This document shows, in pieces, positions 12,105-24,463 of a stretch of DNA of 64,000 bases. Where the stretch lies: positions 4,557,026 through 4,621,025 of the forward strand of contig JADWOT020000004.1 of NCBI GenBank assembly GCA_036345935.2, written 5' to 3'. Position numbers and translations under genes: made by a program. Every line of letters starts with the position of its first letter. Within the stretch, counting starts at the first letter, position 1. The stretch comes from Taenia hydatigena (taxonomy: Eukaryota; Platyhelminthes; Cestoda; Cyclophyllidea; Taeniidae). The notes beneath the pieces were generated by a model. That model saw only the letters and a list, made by a program, of their open reading frames with translations. It did not search any database and was not told where the DNA came from.

Positions 12105-15100
12105 TCACCAGTAAAGTAATGCGAGGCTGGGGGCATTGGCCGAATTCGAAGCCAGGAATAAGCGTTCCTCTTGATGGCCCTCATGAATAGACAAGCACAG
12201 AGCATTTGTATTGGCGGAAAGAAATAAAGTCATGCTTGGCCCTAATTTGAATTGCTTGGTGCAGGCACAATCCATTGAAAAATAAAAAGGCACAAATGTG
12301 GGAACCCACTGGCTAATTATCAATCATGCTAACGGAGAGGAAGAAGCAAACATTTAGCTGCGGTCCGAACCTAGGCAAGTCAAATGCACACAAAGAGCCT
12401 GCACTCGCAACTGAAAGAGGAATGCTTGGATAGCAGAAGCAACCAGGTGGGCTGGGATCGGCGGCACTACTTTACCATTGAACATCTGAGTTTTTTATCC
12501 ATTGCCTAAATAATTAACTATACCTCGAATCACTTAAATGCACTACTGTCCTAAGTCTGTTTGAATGCATAGAACACTGCTGCATGTAAACATTTTCTCA
12601 TTTACTGGCAGCCTACTTCAGCACTCGAAAGGTTCGACATCAGAATGACCTGAATGCAAAACATAAACTAGCTGATCCTTAATCACACAAATCACCATTG
12701 TTAAAACGTCATTTGCTAATGCAAGGTAGTAATGTAACAATAGTTCAGCAAGGGAAAGAGAAGTCTGGTGCGGTGGGAGACAAAGTGGGGTTGGCACGAT
12801 TGCGGGTGTACAGTGTGGAGAAGCATGTGCACTGATGACAGCGTTTGTACCCTTCGTTCTTCATTTTATTCACCTCTTCTCGCAAGTCAAGTTCTTCTTC
12901 TTCATCCACCTTCCTTGCTGAGTCTGAGGCATCCCATCAAACAGCATTGAGATTTCAGGGGTACTAGTAGCGTTGCTTTTCTCGCCACGTCGTCCTCTTT
13001 TTGCAACAGTTCTCTCATGACAGGCCTTGATTAATTCCTTTGCTTGCTTCTGCACTTTGTCTCATGTAGGCTTCCAAAGTTCCTACTATGCATAGTAGGA
13101 GAATGCGTTACCAAGGCTGTCGCCGAAATAGGGGATGAGTTAGCTTCGAGGTAAATCAAATCTTTAAGTAATTCTCCCTCGGCTAATCGTCTTGACATGA
13201 TAACTTTCGAGGTGAACATTGCCACCACAAACTTTCCATGATTTTTACAACTCAATTTAGTAACTTTGACCCACGACATCTGAGCTGTGTTTGTAGGAGC
13301 ATAAAATCCTATACCGGTTCTTAACCACAGCGAGGGAAATTCAACACATGTGGGTTCGGGTCGAGCACAGCAGTCAAAACAATGAATAAAGGGAGAGAAG
13401 CAGGCAATTATCTGGTCGCAAGTCCATTTACCAGCGTAGTGATCGAAGACACCCAGGGTGTTACCACTTCTAATTTATTCATATACCTCTATTTAAGTCC
13501 CTTATTTGAATATGGGAGGGTGCAAAAGCACAAAGATTGGAACTCTCCTGAATGCATGTTGCGGTTGCTGAATATTTGGCATCATAAGTCACTGCCGACT
13601 TCTTGTTTTTATGCAAATTTGGGAAGCTTTGGAAAAGGACATCAAGCTTCCCAAAACTCCGCTGTAGAGCATGTGGTTGAATGAAGATGGAGAGGCACAC
13701 AGGCAAATAAAACTTACTCGCCAGATATCAGTTGAAGCAAATTGTGTTCTGTTGGCCAACAAGCATGGTACTACACCAGACCATGCGGCACGCTGCATGC
13801 AGCATGTGACAGTGATCGTTTCGGCATCTATCCTTGCCTCGGTTTATGCCAGCATTCTGCGGCTTCTTGATTCCCCGCTACCTCTTTCCACCCCGTCCAA
13901 AGATTTCAAGTCGATCAAAGCATAGAGAACAGTTAGAAGTTATAGAATTTAAGGACGAGTTATAGCAACTCCTCCTATGCTCCAATTTAGTCCCTATTGT
14001 ATGTTCAGAAGCAGCATCCCAACCATGAACTTGGGTGATGGCGACTTTTAAAATTGGGCCTATCAGGAGAAGTCTGTGTGTCAACGAGAAGAGTACGAAC
14101 TTCACGTTCATTGTCTAGCATATTTGTTTTGATAAACTGTCTGAATCATGCTCGCAACTTCTGCTTGAGCAGAGAAGCAGATGGACAAATGACTGAATAG
14201 ATGACTTTATGGGAGGAGCAAAGTGTTTCAAGTCAAGCTCACACACTCTGCATTGCCATCGAAGCTCGATGTCATCTTATGTTTTAGACATTCTCTTTCC
14301 CCTTCTTTCTCCTCTTCTCAGCCCTTCTACCCCTTTTATTCTTGTTTAATAGAACAATTATTGTTCCTTACCTATCCTAAAGACGTTGAGGGGCTCACAT
14401 TCTTTTTCCGAATGCAGACAAGCATTAGCGTAAGCATGAACTCAGCGGAGTGAACAGGCAGCTCACACTTGCTAGTTGCATTGCCATATTTAAGGGTGAA
14501 TCGTTAACTCCTTATCCCCACGCACACCTCCACTATCTTCACGCCTCTCCACGGGTCGTGGTACATGCACGAATTCAGCAGCAGACGGAGTAGGCTACTG
14601 TTAGTGGCTTAGTGTCGATTGCTGATTGTTGAGACACTGTAAGAGGAAAGGGTGAAGCAGAGTACGGCAGGCCGGTATTACCTGTTTACTTCATCATTTC
14701 AACTTAATGGCTTCTGCTTCCCTCCATCATTCCACTACTGTTTCATGCGCCAGTCGAAATTGACTGAAATGGTGTAGAGGTCAGACGAGTATTTTGTGTT
14801 TCGCCTAGCCAATATTAGGCAGCGGTGTACATTAATAGAATCAACTGACATTGTTGAACCAGCAAAGAGATTGGCACGCCCTTTCTGCCTTATTCTTTTC
14901 CAATTCTCCGGTCAGCGTCGTCTCTGCAAGCGTTCATTCTTCTCTTACTACACTCACGCCCCACCATGCAGCCCTGCACAATTACCTCCTTTCGCGGCGT
15001 TTGGTGAGACCACAAGTCATTCCTTCAACCTCACTTCTCCTTGGGTTCTCTCATGTCTTCATCCTTTAATGCCAAATTTATACTGTTTCTACTTTTGCCT

Positions 15101-15505
15101 TTCCCACGCCGTTTTTCTCCAAAATCAGTGCATTGAGCTGCCTCCATCCTTTATTGGCCACACCTAATGCATATCAGTCGCCTAAACTCGTGCCTCACGG
15201 CTTTGGCAATTCATGAATTATGACACATGCCACACCGCGTCTATTACCGTTTTGCTTTCGCCTTCTTTTATACCAATGTAAATGTCTCCTCTTTCTTTAT
15301 TTCAGCTCGTTCCAGACCCAACCTATTCACCCTCATCCTGTTGAGCAGTGAATAAGGTAACTTTACAAGCAGAGTAATCAAATCAAAACGTCTTTTCAGC
15401 TTAGCATTATAAAAGTTGTCTCGATAAAAGCACAGCTTTCCCAAGTAAGTCTCCGTCAGATAGAAGCAAGCGCATTTGCTCAAGCCGAATGCGATTCAGA
15501 CGTGG
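12105..15505 (+). repeat. Old duplication block, direct partner at 29940-33120
   Basis: Most of this block is collinear with 30880-33120: 12105-12620 with 30880-31400, 13250-13700 with 31440-31900, 14220-14700 with 32140-32650 and 15160-15240 with 33046-33120. The last part, 15345-15505, matches 29940-30125, which lies before rather than after the main partner, so the order has been rearranged. Identity by eye is about 65-75% with many indels. The segment 12630-13250 is absent from the partner. Open frames of 70-120 codons here (for example 14796-15167) lose their frame in the partner, so I do not call genes. Confidence 0.8.
12640..13320 (-). repeat. Inverted partner of 5595-6260, inside a larger duplicated block
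   Basis: The reverse complement aligns with 5595-6260; the best part is 12755-12825 (gagacaaagtgggg then cagtgtggagaagcatgtg). The block sits within the 12.1-15.5 kb duplication, whose direct partner at 30.9-33.1 kb lacks about 600 bp of it. Either it was inserted here or it was lost there. Because the copy at 5600-5660 also extends into sequence homologous to 13300-13370, loss from the 31.4-kb copy is at least as likely as insertion. Confidence 0.75.
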
Positions 15506-16735
15506 TTGCAAACTCTGGTTAACTGAAATGAGCGATTCTAGAGTGGTTGAAATGCAAATCAAGACTACTTAGCCCTTCTCTTAACGCATGGCAGAGGTGT
15601 AGAGAAGCAGTCTGTATCCTTATAAGTCAACTGTACCGCCTGAATGGCTTTCGTCCTGAGTGAAAGCTTCTCTCGCTGACCCATTTATAGCTTTAACTCA
15701 AGTGGGGTGGTAATGATTTGTAAGAAACTCTTAGTGTATTCGTCAGAGCGGCGTTTTGTGCAATGGCGTTGCATTTTGTGGATCTCTGCATATTGCAGTT
15801 ATGAAGGCGAAATGAATTTGGAGCTGCTGCAAGAGAAGAGGTAACAGTGGAACTGGCCGTTTATGCGGTGGTGCTGATGACACTTCGTTCTCTAGCTTCC
15901 ATGAACAGACAATCGGAATTATGCATAAACGAGGATTTTTTGGCTCCCCATCCGCTTAAAAGCTCACAGCTGATGCCATTGCTACCGTTTCAACTTCTTT
16001 TTCCTTTTCCTTCCCATCTCCCTTCTGCAACGCTCAAACCGAACACATTTATTTAGCCAACCGTTGCTGCATCGGACCAGCTTGCGCTTAGGGTTACGCG
16101 CGTAGTTGAATGCGCTGCATACGGGAAAATAGGGCATCTTTAAAAGCACAGATTTTGTCCTGCTCTGTACAACCCTTTGACAATGGTGTCATCACCAACA
16201 TTCCCATTGCCATGATCAAGAACCGGCTTGGAATGCTTGTTCCCATCTATATCACAGAAATCAAGTGTCATAGGAGTCTTTGCTTCGAGAATGGGCTAAC
16301 GTCGCCATCTATGTCAAAGGTAACGTCCTACTACCTTTTCGTTACTGCTGCTTGTGTGGGTTAACTCAAAAGAATGCTTCCGGTGATACGATAATTGTCG
16401 AGAAGTTGTGCAGAGATGTACGAGTCTCCTGCATCAGGGAATACAGCGCTACTCTGTGCAGTTTAAGTGAGCAATCAAATTCAACATGGACTCGTTGCGT
16501 GAGAGAGAGGGAGAGGCATTGGTAGCGAAGGAAGAGAAAGACCTTGACGAACTAGCGATCGCAGCGGCGCCGGAATCGCCACCAGTTTATTGCTGGTGGC
16601 AAGAGTCTTAGGCACCTGTACATTTGGAATTGCAGAAATTTCTTGTCCATAGAGACTTTCATATTTGTCTGTTTACTGAAATGGGAAATGAAGCGTGGCC
16701 AAGTTCAGTTAGCTTACTGAAGACATCAGGTGAAT
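15490..16735 (+). repeat. Outer, diverged part of the inverted repeat (left side)
   Basis: The reverse complement of 44365-45535 aligns here at about 80% by eye. A well-preserved stretch is 16485-16615 against 44470-44605, where both copies keep an open frame starting MDSLREREGEAL and ending with a stop after 41 codons. In that stretch I counted 14 codon differences, of which only 5 are synonymous, so there is no sign of coding constraint. The homology continues on the right side straight into 43885-44365, but on the left it resumes only at 19605, leaving about 2.9 kb extra here. Confidence 0.8.
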
Positions 16736-16739
16736 TAAT

Positions 16740-17570
16740 GCAACTTACTGCTCTTTCTCTGCCTCTGTTTGGATACGCGTGCTGAAATTAGGAAGAGTAG
16801 GCGAGCAACGATGGGAATGAGCGCATGCAAAGCTCACCAGCTATTTTTGTGCATGAGACATCAGCCCGACTTCGTGTACTAAGGGTCACCTATATTTACG
16901 TGTGTGTTGATATTGAGCGCAAAATCTGTACTCTGACTGCGATTCCTCGTTTTAGTCGTCACATTGCCACAATTACACGGAGAGGGTTGGGAATCGGAAC
17001 TTAGTGGTCGGAAAAGCATAAGTGCAAGCTACACCTTTCCTTTTATCTACATGAAATCAGTGTAGTTAGGTGTGCCGCCACCAGCAGAGATAGGATGGGC
17101 GTTGCCTTTGATTTAGGTCTTATTTTGCGGAGCAGAAATAACTGCATCATTATCTAAGTGTCTGCAGATGGTTTATAGTAATAATGGCTTAGTGTAAGGG
17201 TGGGCAAGAAGTGGAATGTTGCATCGTGAAAATTCAGGACTTAAGGAGATGTCAAGCTTACTTCATTTGAGGTGTCGCATAGTGTTAATTTTAGTTATTA
17301 TTAAATAAAACTTAGGATGATCTGTGCATTAATCACGATAGCTCTTAGTGTACTAGGCTAAAGTTGTTCCGTTGAGATTCCTCTGCCTATGAAGTAACCT
17401 TATACACTATTCAGTATGGTCTCGTCAGGCGTTTCGGGAGGTGGTCATTAGTCTAGCATCTGCAAAGGGTCATTGTAACACTAAGACGCATTACATTCGC
17501 AGAGGTAATGATTTTCTATGGAAATGGTCTTCCTTCTTCTCGTTTAACTTTGTAAATCCTTATAGGTGCG
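16740..17570 (+). repeat. Tandem repeat unit 1
   Basis: This unit aligns with 17790-18690 at about 65% by eye. Matching landmarks are 16785 and 17815 (tggatacgcgtg / tggacacgtgtg), 17140 and 18165 (gaaataactgc / gaaataactac), and 17430-17480 with 18570-18630. A third copy lies inverted at 30380-30680: its reverse complement matches 16850-17130 closely, for example gggttggga near 16986. In the frame that is open in unit 2 this copy has several stops. Confidence 0.75.
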
Positions 17571-17789
17571 TGGCACGATAGAGATTTCACAAATGCTATG
17601 ACTTACAACATTTTTGATGCAGCCTGCTGATTGGTATGCTATGCTGTGTCATCCTGGTTACTGTAACGAGTTTTCACTTTTGGTGTCACATTGAGAAGTT
17701 ACGAGTTGTCTGCTTATTAAAAGCTGGAGAAGGAGGTGAGAATAAACACATTTTCCTTATAGGGGACAGCAGGTAAAATAATGAAAATT

Positions 17790-18690
17790 ACGCTCCTCTC
17801 TGAGTCATTAGCTGGACACGTGTGTTGAGAGGATGAGGAGGAGATGGACAACCCGTCGAAGCTTACCATTAAGTTTTGCGTATCACCAACTCAATCTCAC
17901 GTACGAAGGGTCAGCAGCACATGCTTGTGTATCGATGTCATCACTTCTAGTCTCTGCTCCGACCGTGATTCGTTGTTTGATGTGGAGCCTTATTGCAGTC
18001 ACACAGGAGGAGCTTTGGCTAGAACTCGGTCGGTTAGAAATGCACGAAGACAAAAGGTGCTTTTGTTCTTATCTGCATTAGGTCAATATGGGTAAGTGTG
18101 ATGCCGATAGTAGTGATAATATTAATGCTACCCTTAATAATGGTTCCATTTTATGCGACGGAAATAACTACGCTGTTATCTAAAGGTCTGTAGATGGTAT
18201 GCACCAATGTTGATGCTGTCTTAAGTAGCAGAAAATTCCGTTTTTCATCGCGTAGATCCCAAGGTATAAGAGAATTATAAGGGTACTTCGATTGCGATTT
18301 TAAATCATGTTGATCTTAAAATATATATTTTTGGGCCTCATAGCGTGGTTTACTGGCACATGTAGCCAATGCTCAACTGCATAGAAACAAACCATCCTGT
18401 CTCAATTGTATTTGTCTAGAGAATACGTAGTTAATTTTTTCACATACGTAGCGATGCTTTCATTAAGGCGTTTTTTATCTGCTTAGGTGGAAATTTACAC
18501 CTCTGATAAGTTCCTACATGTGAATTGTCTTTGTCTACTGCTTAGTCTAGGTTCGTGGGATGGTTACAGGTTTTTGAAATGGTCTAGCACCTGTAGTTGA
18601 CCACTGTGACACTGAAATGCATTCAGTTTACGGAAGCAGTGGTTTTACACATCTGGCCATCCTTCTCCTCATTTAGCATCGCCAAAGTGC
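17790..18690 (+). repeat. Tandem repeat unit 2
   Basis: This is the direct partner of 16740-17570, and is also related to the inverted copy at 30380-30680. Together with unit 1 it makes up most of the 2.9 kb present between 16735 and 19605 but missing from the right-hand flank near 44365. Confidence 0.75.
17830..18091 (+). CDS. Candidate exon ending at a consensus donor
   Basis: An open frame runs from an AG at 17828-17829 to a perfect donor (ATGG|GTAAGT) at 18091/18092, 86 codons. It starts with an acidic stretch EDEEEMDNPSK and contains CSDRDSLFDVEPYC and several Arg/Lys near the end. No domain is recognised. The same frame is interrupted by stops in the related copies at 16.9 kb and 30.6 kb, although a core similar to SDCDSSF can still be read in them. 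This could be the last intact copy of an exon or a chance opening. The acceptor is weak. Confidence 0.22.
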
Positions 18691-18699
18691 AAGTCTTCG

Positions 18700-19604
18700 A
18701 AAATTCCCACGCACCCAATGTTGGTGTTGATAGTGACTTGCAATGCAGAAGCAATTTTAGTCTTCCACCTGTCCCTCTTTACTTCCTCAACACAACGATG
18801 CCTCTCTGCGATTTCGTTCCGATGCCAAATGCACCTAGTTACTCGTTTATTATTTTTCTAGCTAAACGCACTCAGGAGGTTTGTTACCTCCAGACAAATG
18901 TTTTTTCGCGTCTGAAAGGACCACATTCGACTGACAGCCTAAAAGTGTAGTAATTTGTAGAAGAAATTTTAATTTGGAGCAGATCTAAGCAGGCTCATTT
19001 TCAAACATTTCTGGTCACCATCCTCATCGACTAATTCGCCCCCATCTTTGTGATTTCCGAAAAAGAAAACATTTTAGCTCCGCAATACACATCATTTCTT
19101 AGGTAAACAAACCCTTCCCTGCACATTAAATATTCAGGACTTTCACTTGCTTCCGTTGATATTATAGTTTAACTTATGCAGAAGTGGTTTCGTAGATGAA
19201 TGCACTCACTAGATGAGAAAGAACATATTCACATCTGGACTCCAGTGGTCACGAACAAAACTGCCCTCGTGTCACCCTCCTAACCCCATTAAATTATTGC
19301 ACACCTCCACTGACTGTTAGTGCACTGACCGCAGGTTTGGCTATCTCTCTTACCCAGACGTGTTCATTCAGCCTTAAGCAGATAAAAATTTTCGTTGTGC
19401 AGCACACATGCGAGAACGCCGAGGAGAAGTATAATGGGGAGAAATGAAGTTGTTGACGGTTTCAAAGGACCAAATAGGCCGCAGTATAGCATTGTACTGA
19501 TATACGAATGCTATGGAACATTTGCAATCAAAGAGTTGACTTAGCAAACAGTAATCGGGACTTAAATGCCACCCTCTTTTGTCCGTCACCTAATAAAATG
19601 GCAT
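18700..19604. other. No supported gene
   Basis: Short frames only. No repeat partner was identified in the window. Confidence 0.5.
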
Positions 19605-20142
19605 AGAAAGTCAACGATGTAGCTTTTAGCGAAAAGGGCTGACAAGTTGCATGCATTTGTTCTTAGGACATGGTTCTCTTGAATTTCGAGATTGCAAAAC
19701 TGGCGTTTAGTTCAAGTTTAAAGTCTTCAGGTCTGTCTGCTGCATTCCTTTTATTTGTAACCCTTCTAATATAGGGTGTCAGTTGAGATTGACAGATGTG
19801 ACTAGAGATAATCTGATAGAGATGCTTCATTTCATACTTGCAATGTGGTCCTTTGGGGGTCGTGGTGGTTCTGTAAACCACATCGACGACCAGTATATCT
19901 GCCTACATCCTAATTCGCTCTGTTCCTACATCAATTCATTCTACACAGCACAACTCTCCTCAATACAATCTGAGGGCAGCAAGGACTAACCACATGATGA
20001 GCAGACAGAACAAACTGATGGAGTCAAGTGACTGGTGACTGATGTTTCCACAGGGCGAACACCACATCCTTGTTCTACTTTTAGCAATATGCTCACAGCA
20101 TAACGCAACATCTAAGCTTCCACGTCTCAAGCAGTTACAAAA
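19605..20142 (+). repeat. Diverged outer flank of the left palindrome arm
   Basis: The reverse complement of 43885-44365 aligns here at about 85%, with shared stretches such as gacaagttgcatgcatttg near 19640 and aacaaggatgtggtg (reverse strand) near 20075. The change from about 85% to almost complete identity takes place at 20142/20143, within one continuous homologous alignment. Confidence 0.85.
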
Positions 20143-20690
20143 CTCACGTGTAGAGAAGGAGACAGTGAAGCAAGAGTCAGCCACATCTCGATGTAACTGT
20201 TCATCCGCCAAGTCGCTCTGATTTTACTACTGCGAGCTCTTAGAGACTGCCAACTTCCAACTTCATCACTAGCCAGTCTCAGAATCACTTAGGAAGTGGT
20301 AGGAGGAGTTTTGAAAAAAACAAGCCACAAAAAATTGACGCAATGGTGATTGTTTCAATGAGCGAAGAGTTTTGAGATGCTATTACAGTTCCTGAATCTA
20401 CACAAGGTTAGGTAGACATATTGTGAAGTTTAGAGTAAGTACGATGCCAGTGAGGTGACCAAAGCATCCCTCGTCGGCCACATACACCACCTGTCAGAAT
20501 GTTAGCAAATTAATGCACCGTAAGGCATCAACTTCAGGTCACTATCAGTCTCTCGATTATCATAGCGAAAATTAGCCTAGAAGGTAAGGATAATGATTTA
20601 ACTCATTCGACCACATTTTTTTTGGACTGGTTGGTCACTCTAATCACATTTTTTCCTTTTTTGTGCCGCTTTGACCTCTCATTGCGACAG

Positions 20691-20789
20691 CACAACAAAT
20701 CTGTGCCAACACCCTTTGGTTCTGATCGCTTTGGGTTCTGTCTACCAGGCTTGGCACTGACGAATGGGAATTTACTTGGCTTTAAAAAG
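20691..20789 (+). CDS. Candidate 33-codon exon in the left arm
   Basis: Two strong splice signals bound this segment: a long pyrimidine tract (TTTTTTCCTTTTTTG...) ending GCGACAG at 20690, and AAAAAG|GTAAGC at 20789/20790. Between them one frame is open in phase 0 on both sides and contains PFGSDRFGFCLPG. No family is recognised. The identical segment lies inverted at 43237-43335. The 1-nt difference between the arms falls in the pyrimidine tract and leaves this reading unchanged, but shifts the long open frame on the opposite strand. That opposite frame is basic and also open, so the coding strand is not settled. Confidence 0.25.
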
Positions 20790-21477
20790 GTAAGCAAGGG
20801 ACAGCAGTTGCTTATAGATGATAACAAGTCACTGCAAATTTACCCTCGTGTTTCAACCTTTGACGCAGACAACATGTTGACACCCACTACTACCGCTGAT
20901 AATATGTCTACAGAAGCAGCTACAAATAGTTTTGCATTCTTTCAATGCACTCATTTCCATTTGCTGCAGAAAAGGCATTTAAACATTGAGTCCCCTTATT
21001 CCTGCAGCAACATCGAAGGAATGAGTTGGGCATCAAATTAAATCTAAGTCATGACATATTTATTACTATAAACTGGCATTTACTGGCTTCCCTGACAACG
21101 ACTGTCATATGCGCGTTATGCATACGTCCCTAGGCATTCCCTTCTGAAATCGCTGAACCTACGTAGCATAATGTTGTCAGACTGGACTGGCTCAATTGTT
21201 TTAAGCACCGTCTGTTCACAAATATTATAGGCTGCTTTAGGTTCGTCCTCAATTAGCAGATCTGAACTCTCTCTGAAGCAATTCAACTGTCAACTTCGTA
21301 TGGCTCGGCTTAAAATCATTAGTTTAAGCATATTATCTTAGGAAATACACAAATCTTACTTACGTAAAGAAGCAGCATTCCTAGCTTAGAAGGGCAAATG
21401 GAACGCCAACCCTATGCAATCGACCCAAGCAGGCGTCCCCAAGAACTCATACCACAACTTTGCGCTAATAAAGTCAC

Positions 21478-21643
21478 CACTAGTGTCTCTCCATGACCAC
21501 ACGATGCCTTAGTAACGCTGGAATAGTACCGTCTCGGGAGGAAATCATAGGCGTGAATGCGCACCTGCCATCGATCCACTAGACCTCTAGACAAAACTCT
21601 AACTGTAATCCGTGAGTACACGGCCATAGGAGGTTTTTCCTTT
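21478..21643 (-). repeat. Arm-internal diverged repeat, copy A (left arm)
   Basis: Mirror of 42383-42548. It is one of three related segments in each arm, the others lying at 24257-24463 and 26575-26990. All share a leader near a cgaacacacgg core. See the right-arm entries for the reading-frame comparison. Confidence 0.6.
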
Positions 21644-22272
21644 CTCATCGAATTCGCATTCAGTAACATGTGGAAATGCATTTTCCGTGTGTTCGACGAT
21701 ATGCTGATGAGTGAACAGTGGTAAAATTAAGACACGAATGGAAGAGAGTGAGAGAGGAATGTTGACTTGCTCAAATGAGGCAAAGTAAATGATGCGATGC
21801 AGTGCTCAATTGGGTAGGGCAAACAGAGGAGGAGGAGGAGGGGGGAGATAACCATGCGCTGTCTACTATTCGTAGTACTATGTTGTATGCGCAATCACTA
21901 GTTCCCTTCTCTGCTGTACAGTAAAGTACTTAACAGTTTCGCATCTCCTGTGACCAATCAGTGCACGATGGCACTACATGGCGCGGAATAGGGCGTCTGT
22001 AGAGTACCAAACTCACCATCGAATTGCGGATGGTCTTCCCTCTGACCCAACACTGAACAAACTGTCCGATGAAATTCTCTTTTGGGTACTCTACAACTTG
22101 TGTCGTTAGGAGGCCCAAGGATCTGTGAGTCCTCAGCTTTCAACCCCGTTCACTTCACACACATTACTGGCCTCCCGCTATACCCACGTTTTCCTCCCAT
22201 ACCCTTTATGTGATGGAGTGTGGTGGAGGAGGAAGGGTGGAATTAGCGATCCTGCTTGCTCCCTGTCTGCAG

Positions 22273-22663
22273 GTGCAATCAAGATCGGCAGAGCATTTAC
22301 TACTGCTGGGATCCGCTACACTTGAGAAAGTTGATTCAACGACTCACCACTAGCTACGCCGACTTTTACGACACACTCACCGCCTCCAACTTGTCCTCGG
22401 CCATCCTCAATGCCAGAGTGAACTTTGCATCCCCAAATCAGCACAAACACTGCCGATGCTGCACAATCCTCAGCAATGACAGTACCAGCATTCCTATCTC
22501 TGCGTGCCGTGTTGCTCTTCATTTTGTCAAAAATCCGCAGTCATGCTTGCAGACCCCTTGGAAATACGATTTTTTAATTTTCGATTTAAGTCCTTGTTTT
22601 TTTACTGTTGTGGAGGGAGAAAAGATTTGTCTCAAGTGCTTATTTGCAAGGTTTTGCTTCTAG
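22273..22663 (+). CDS. Candidate open segment with strong acceptor (left arm)
   Basis: A very good 3' splice site (CTTGCTCCCTGTCTGCAG) ends at 22272, followed by about 130 open codons to a stop at 22661-22663. The peptide begins CNQDRQSIYYCWD, has a cluster HKHCRCCTIL and runs out into a Phe-rich tail. Cysteine content suggests a secreted or extracellular segment if real. I recognise no family. No convincing donor lies before the stop. The opposite strand holds an FN3-like reading (22381-22499), so only one of the two can be right. The mirror copy is 41363-41753. Confidence 0.22.
22381..22499 (-). CDS. Possible FN3-like first-half exon, left arm (mirror of 41527-41645)
   Basis: Same sequence as 41527-41645 apart from a substitution or so; see that entry for the reading. 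On this arm the strand agrees with the FN3 exons at 7-9.5 kb. Confidence 0.2.
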
Positions 22664-24256
22664 TTATTCCTTCATGATAACTTACCAATTTGATGCACTT
22701 AGACATCAATTGAATCTCGTAGGCAGTCTCTCTTCCTATGAAAATAAACGCTGTCTGCGTTTTCGCAAGCTGAACATGTAACGAGTTTGTACCATAGAAA
22801 GCATGCTGCAATGGCGGCATTGCCTGGGGCTAAGTGGTATGTCTGCTCCCTGGTTGAACCTCAGCATAGTTGGTGGAATATAGCGAGAGTTATCTCCATC
22901 TACCCACAGAGGTCCTTATCATTCAAAAAGACCTTAACAAAGTCAAGGAATGGAACGAATGCCTCTACTGCATTTGTACTGCATAGGACTTCCTTCCTAA
23001 GTGGATGCAATGAGGAAACGATTATTAATTGTTGAAAGCCAAACAACCACATTTGAGATCGACTATGCTATCTGCCTCTGCCCAGAACTCTTTGTCATTC
23101 CATTCAGTGCAGCCATTCCATCTATCTACTCATGCATAGAAATCCGCGTTTTTTCCCTTCTCCTTTACCCGCCTACTCAAGACAAAATGTTCCAGCTTAA
23201 CGGATTGGAGGTTGGCCATAAGTAACTTTGTCTAGAAAACTGAGTAACTGGTGATCGAAGAGTCCAAGACACGAATGCCAAGGACATGCACTTCCTCTGA
23301 CGAGTCAATACATCTGACAGTGGAATTTCAAGCTCAGGTTTCGTGTAACCATAAAACTCACAAGTAGATTGGGAGAAATCTGCACAAAAATATGCCGGCA
23401 GCCATTTTTTGGTTATGCCATGCGTAATCACAAGAAATGAATCGCTTACAGCTTGATCATGTGCAACACTTACTAGGATGCCGTCATTTTATAGCAATGA
23501 AAAGGTCCAATTTCAGGCCTCTCTTGATATGCGCTTACCCATAAAACATTTGCAGAGTTGCTGCACTATTGGTTACAACACAGAAACATTGAACAAAAGT
23601 AATCTCAGATGCTAGATTAAATTTGCCTTTGGAGTAAAGTCTACACGAATGCATTGGGCGTGATTACTAGTCAACCTCAGTTCAGTTTATTCTTCTTGCC
23701 AATTTTAGCCTTGTAATGCAAGAAGACACGGAAATTTTAGGTTCAGTCTCATGGACAGCGGAGAGCAAGTAGGATGGAGGACGGACTACAAAATAAGGTT
23801 CTCATTTTGATAGACATATCACTGCCAGTGGCATCGCTCTGGCATCGCATAAGAGGAGAAGAAAAGTTTACATCAGCCATAAAACTCATATGTTATTGAA
23901 TAGTACGAAATGCGTGAAGAGAAGAAAGAGGTATCATGAGGGTGGATAAAGGGGATCTGTTTCCGGTTTTCCTCGGAAGGAAAATTCCTGTAGTGCAATA
24001 ACATTGAGCATGATTTTGGTGTTGCACTTTTGTGAAGTGTATGCTCGGTAATGTAGCAGATGGATATCCTAGGCCATCCACCAGCTTTACTACGAGTGCT
24101 GCTCGTTGAGAAAAACCACTATTTAGTGGGTCTAATCAGTGCTCCCTAATGTGCTAAGTGGTATGTAAAGAAATTCCTCCGCAAAGCATGACCTAATTCA
24201 GCCGAATAGTCAAGATGCACATTTATACGAGGAACTTCTATAACGCAAGGCAGTAT

Positions 24257-24463
24257 TTAGTCCCACACGCAAATGCATTCCCGTGTGTTCGATGGTGCAC
24301 AAATAAGCAGGCATCCGCAAAAATGAGACGCTAGTTTGGGGCAGGAAAGAAATAAACGATGGCAGGCTTGAGTGAAGCAGAGCAAGTGATGTGATGCAGT
24401 GTTCGTAGGGTAGAGATTAAGGCCATTTAACATGCAAAGCCTACTCTGCAAAGCTTGGCCCAA
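24257..24463 (-). repeat. Arm-internal diverged repeat, copy C (left arm)
   Basis: Mirror of 39563-39769. It shares with 26742-26990 a block of about 150 bp, including cgaacacacgggaatgcattt with one end trimmed, and a Ctctgcttcactcaag-like lead. The next 75 bp (about 24170-24245) is itself repeated at 24460-24530 in the form tgcgttata...aagctttgc. Confidence 0.75.

Noticed and set aside
12630..13250. A 620-bp mobile element inserted in the 12.1-kb duplication
   Set aside because: No terminal repeats or target-site duplication seen, and the 5.6-kb copy extends past the supposed end, so deletion from the 31.4-kb copy explains it equally well.
16485..16615. Conserved 41-codon acidic frame starting MDSLREREGEAL, also present at 44605-44470
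   Set aside because: Between the two copies 9 of 14 codon differences change the amino acid. The shared frame is explained by recent common origin without selection.
23177..23431. 84-codon frame on the minus strand of the left arm (mirror 40595-40849) with FN3-like spacing
   Set aside because: The older copy at 681-900 has frame-breaking changes in the same stretch, and there is no clear donor.
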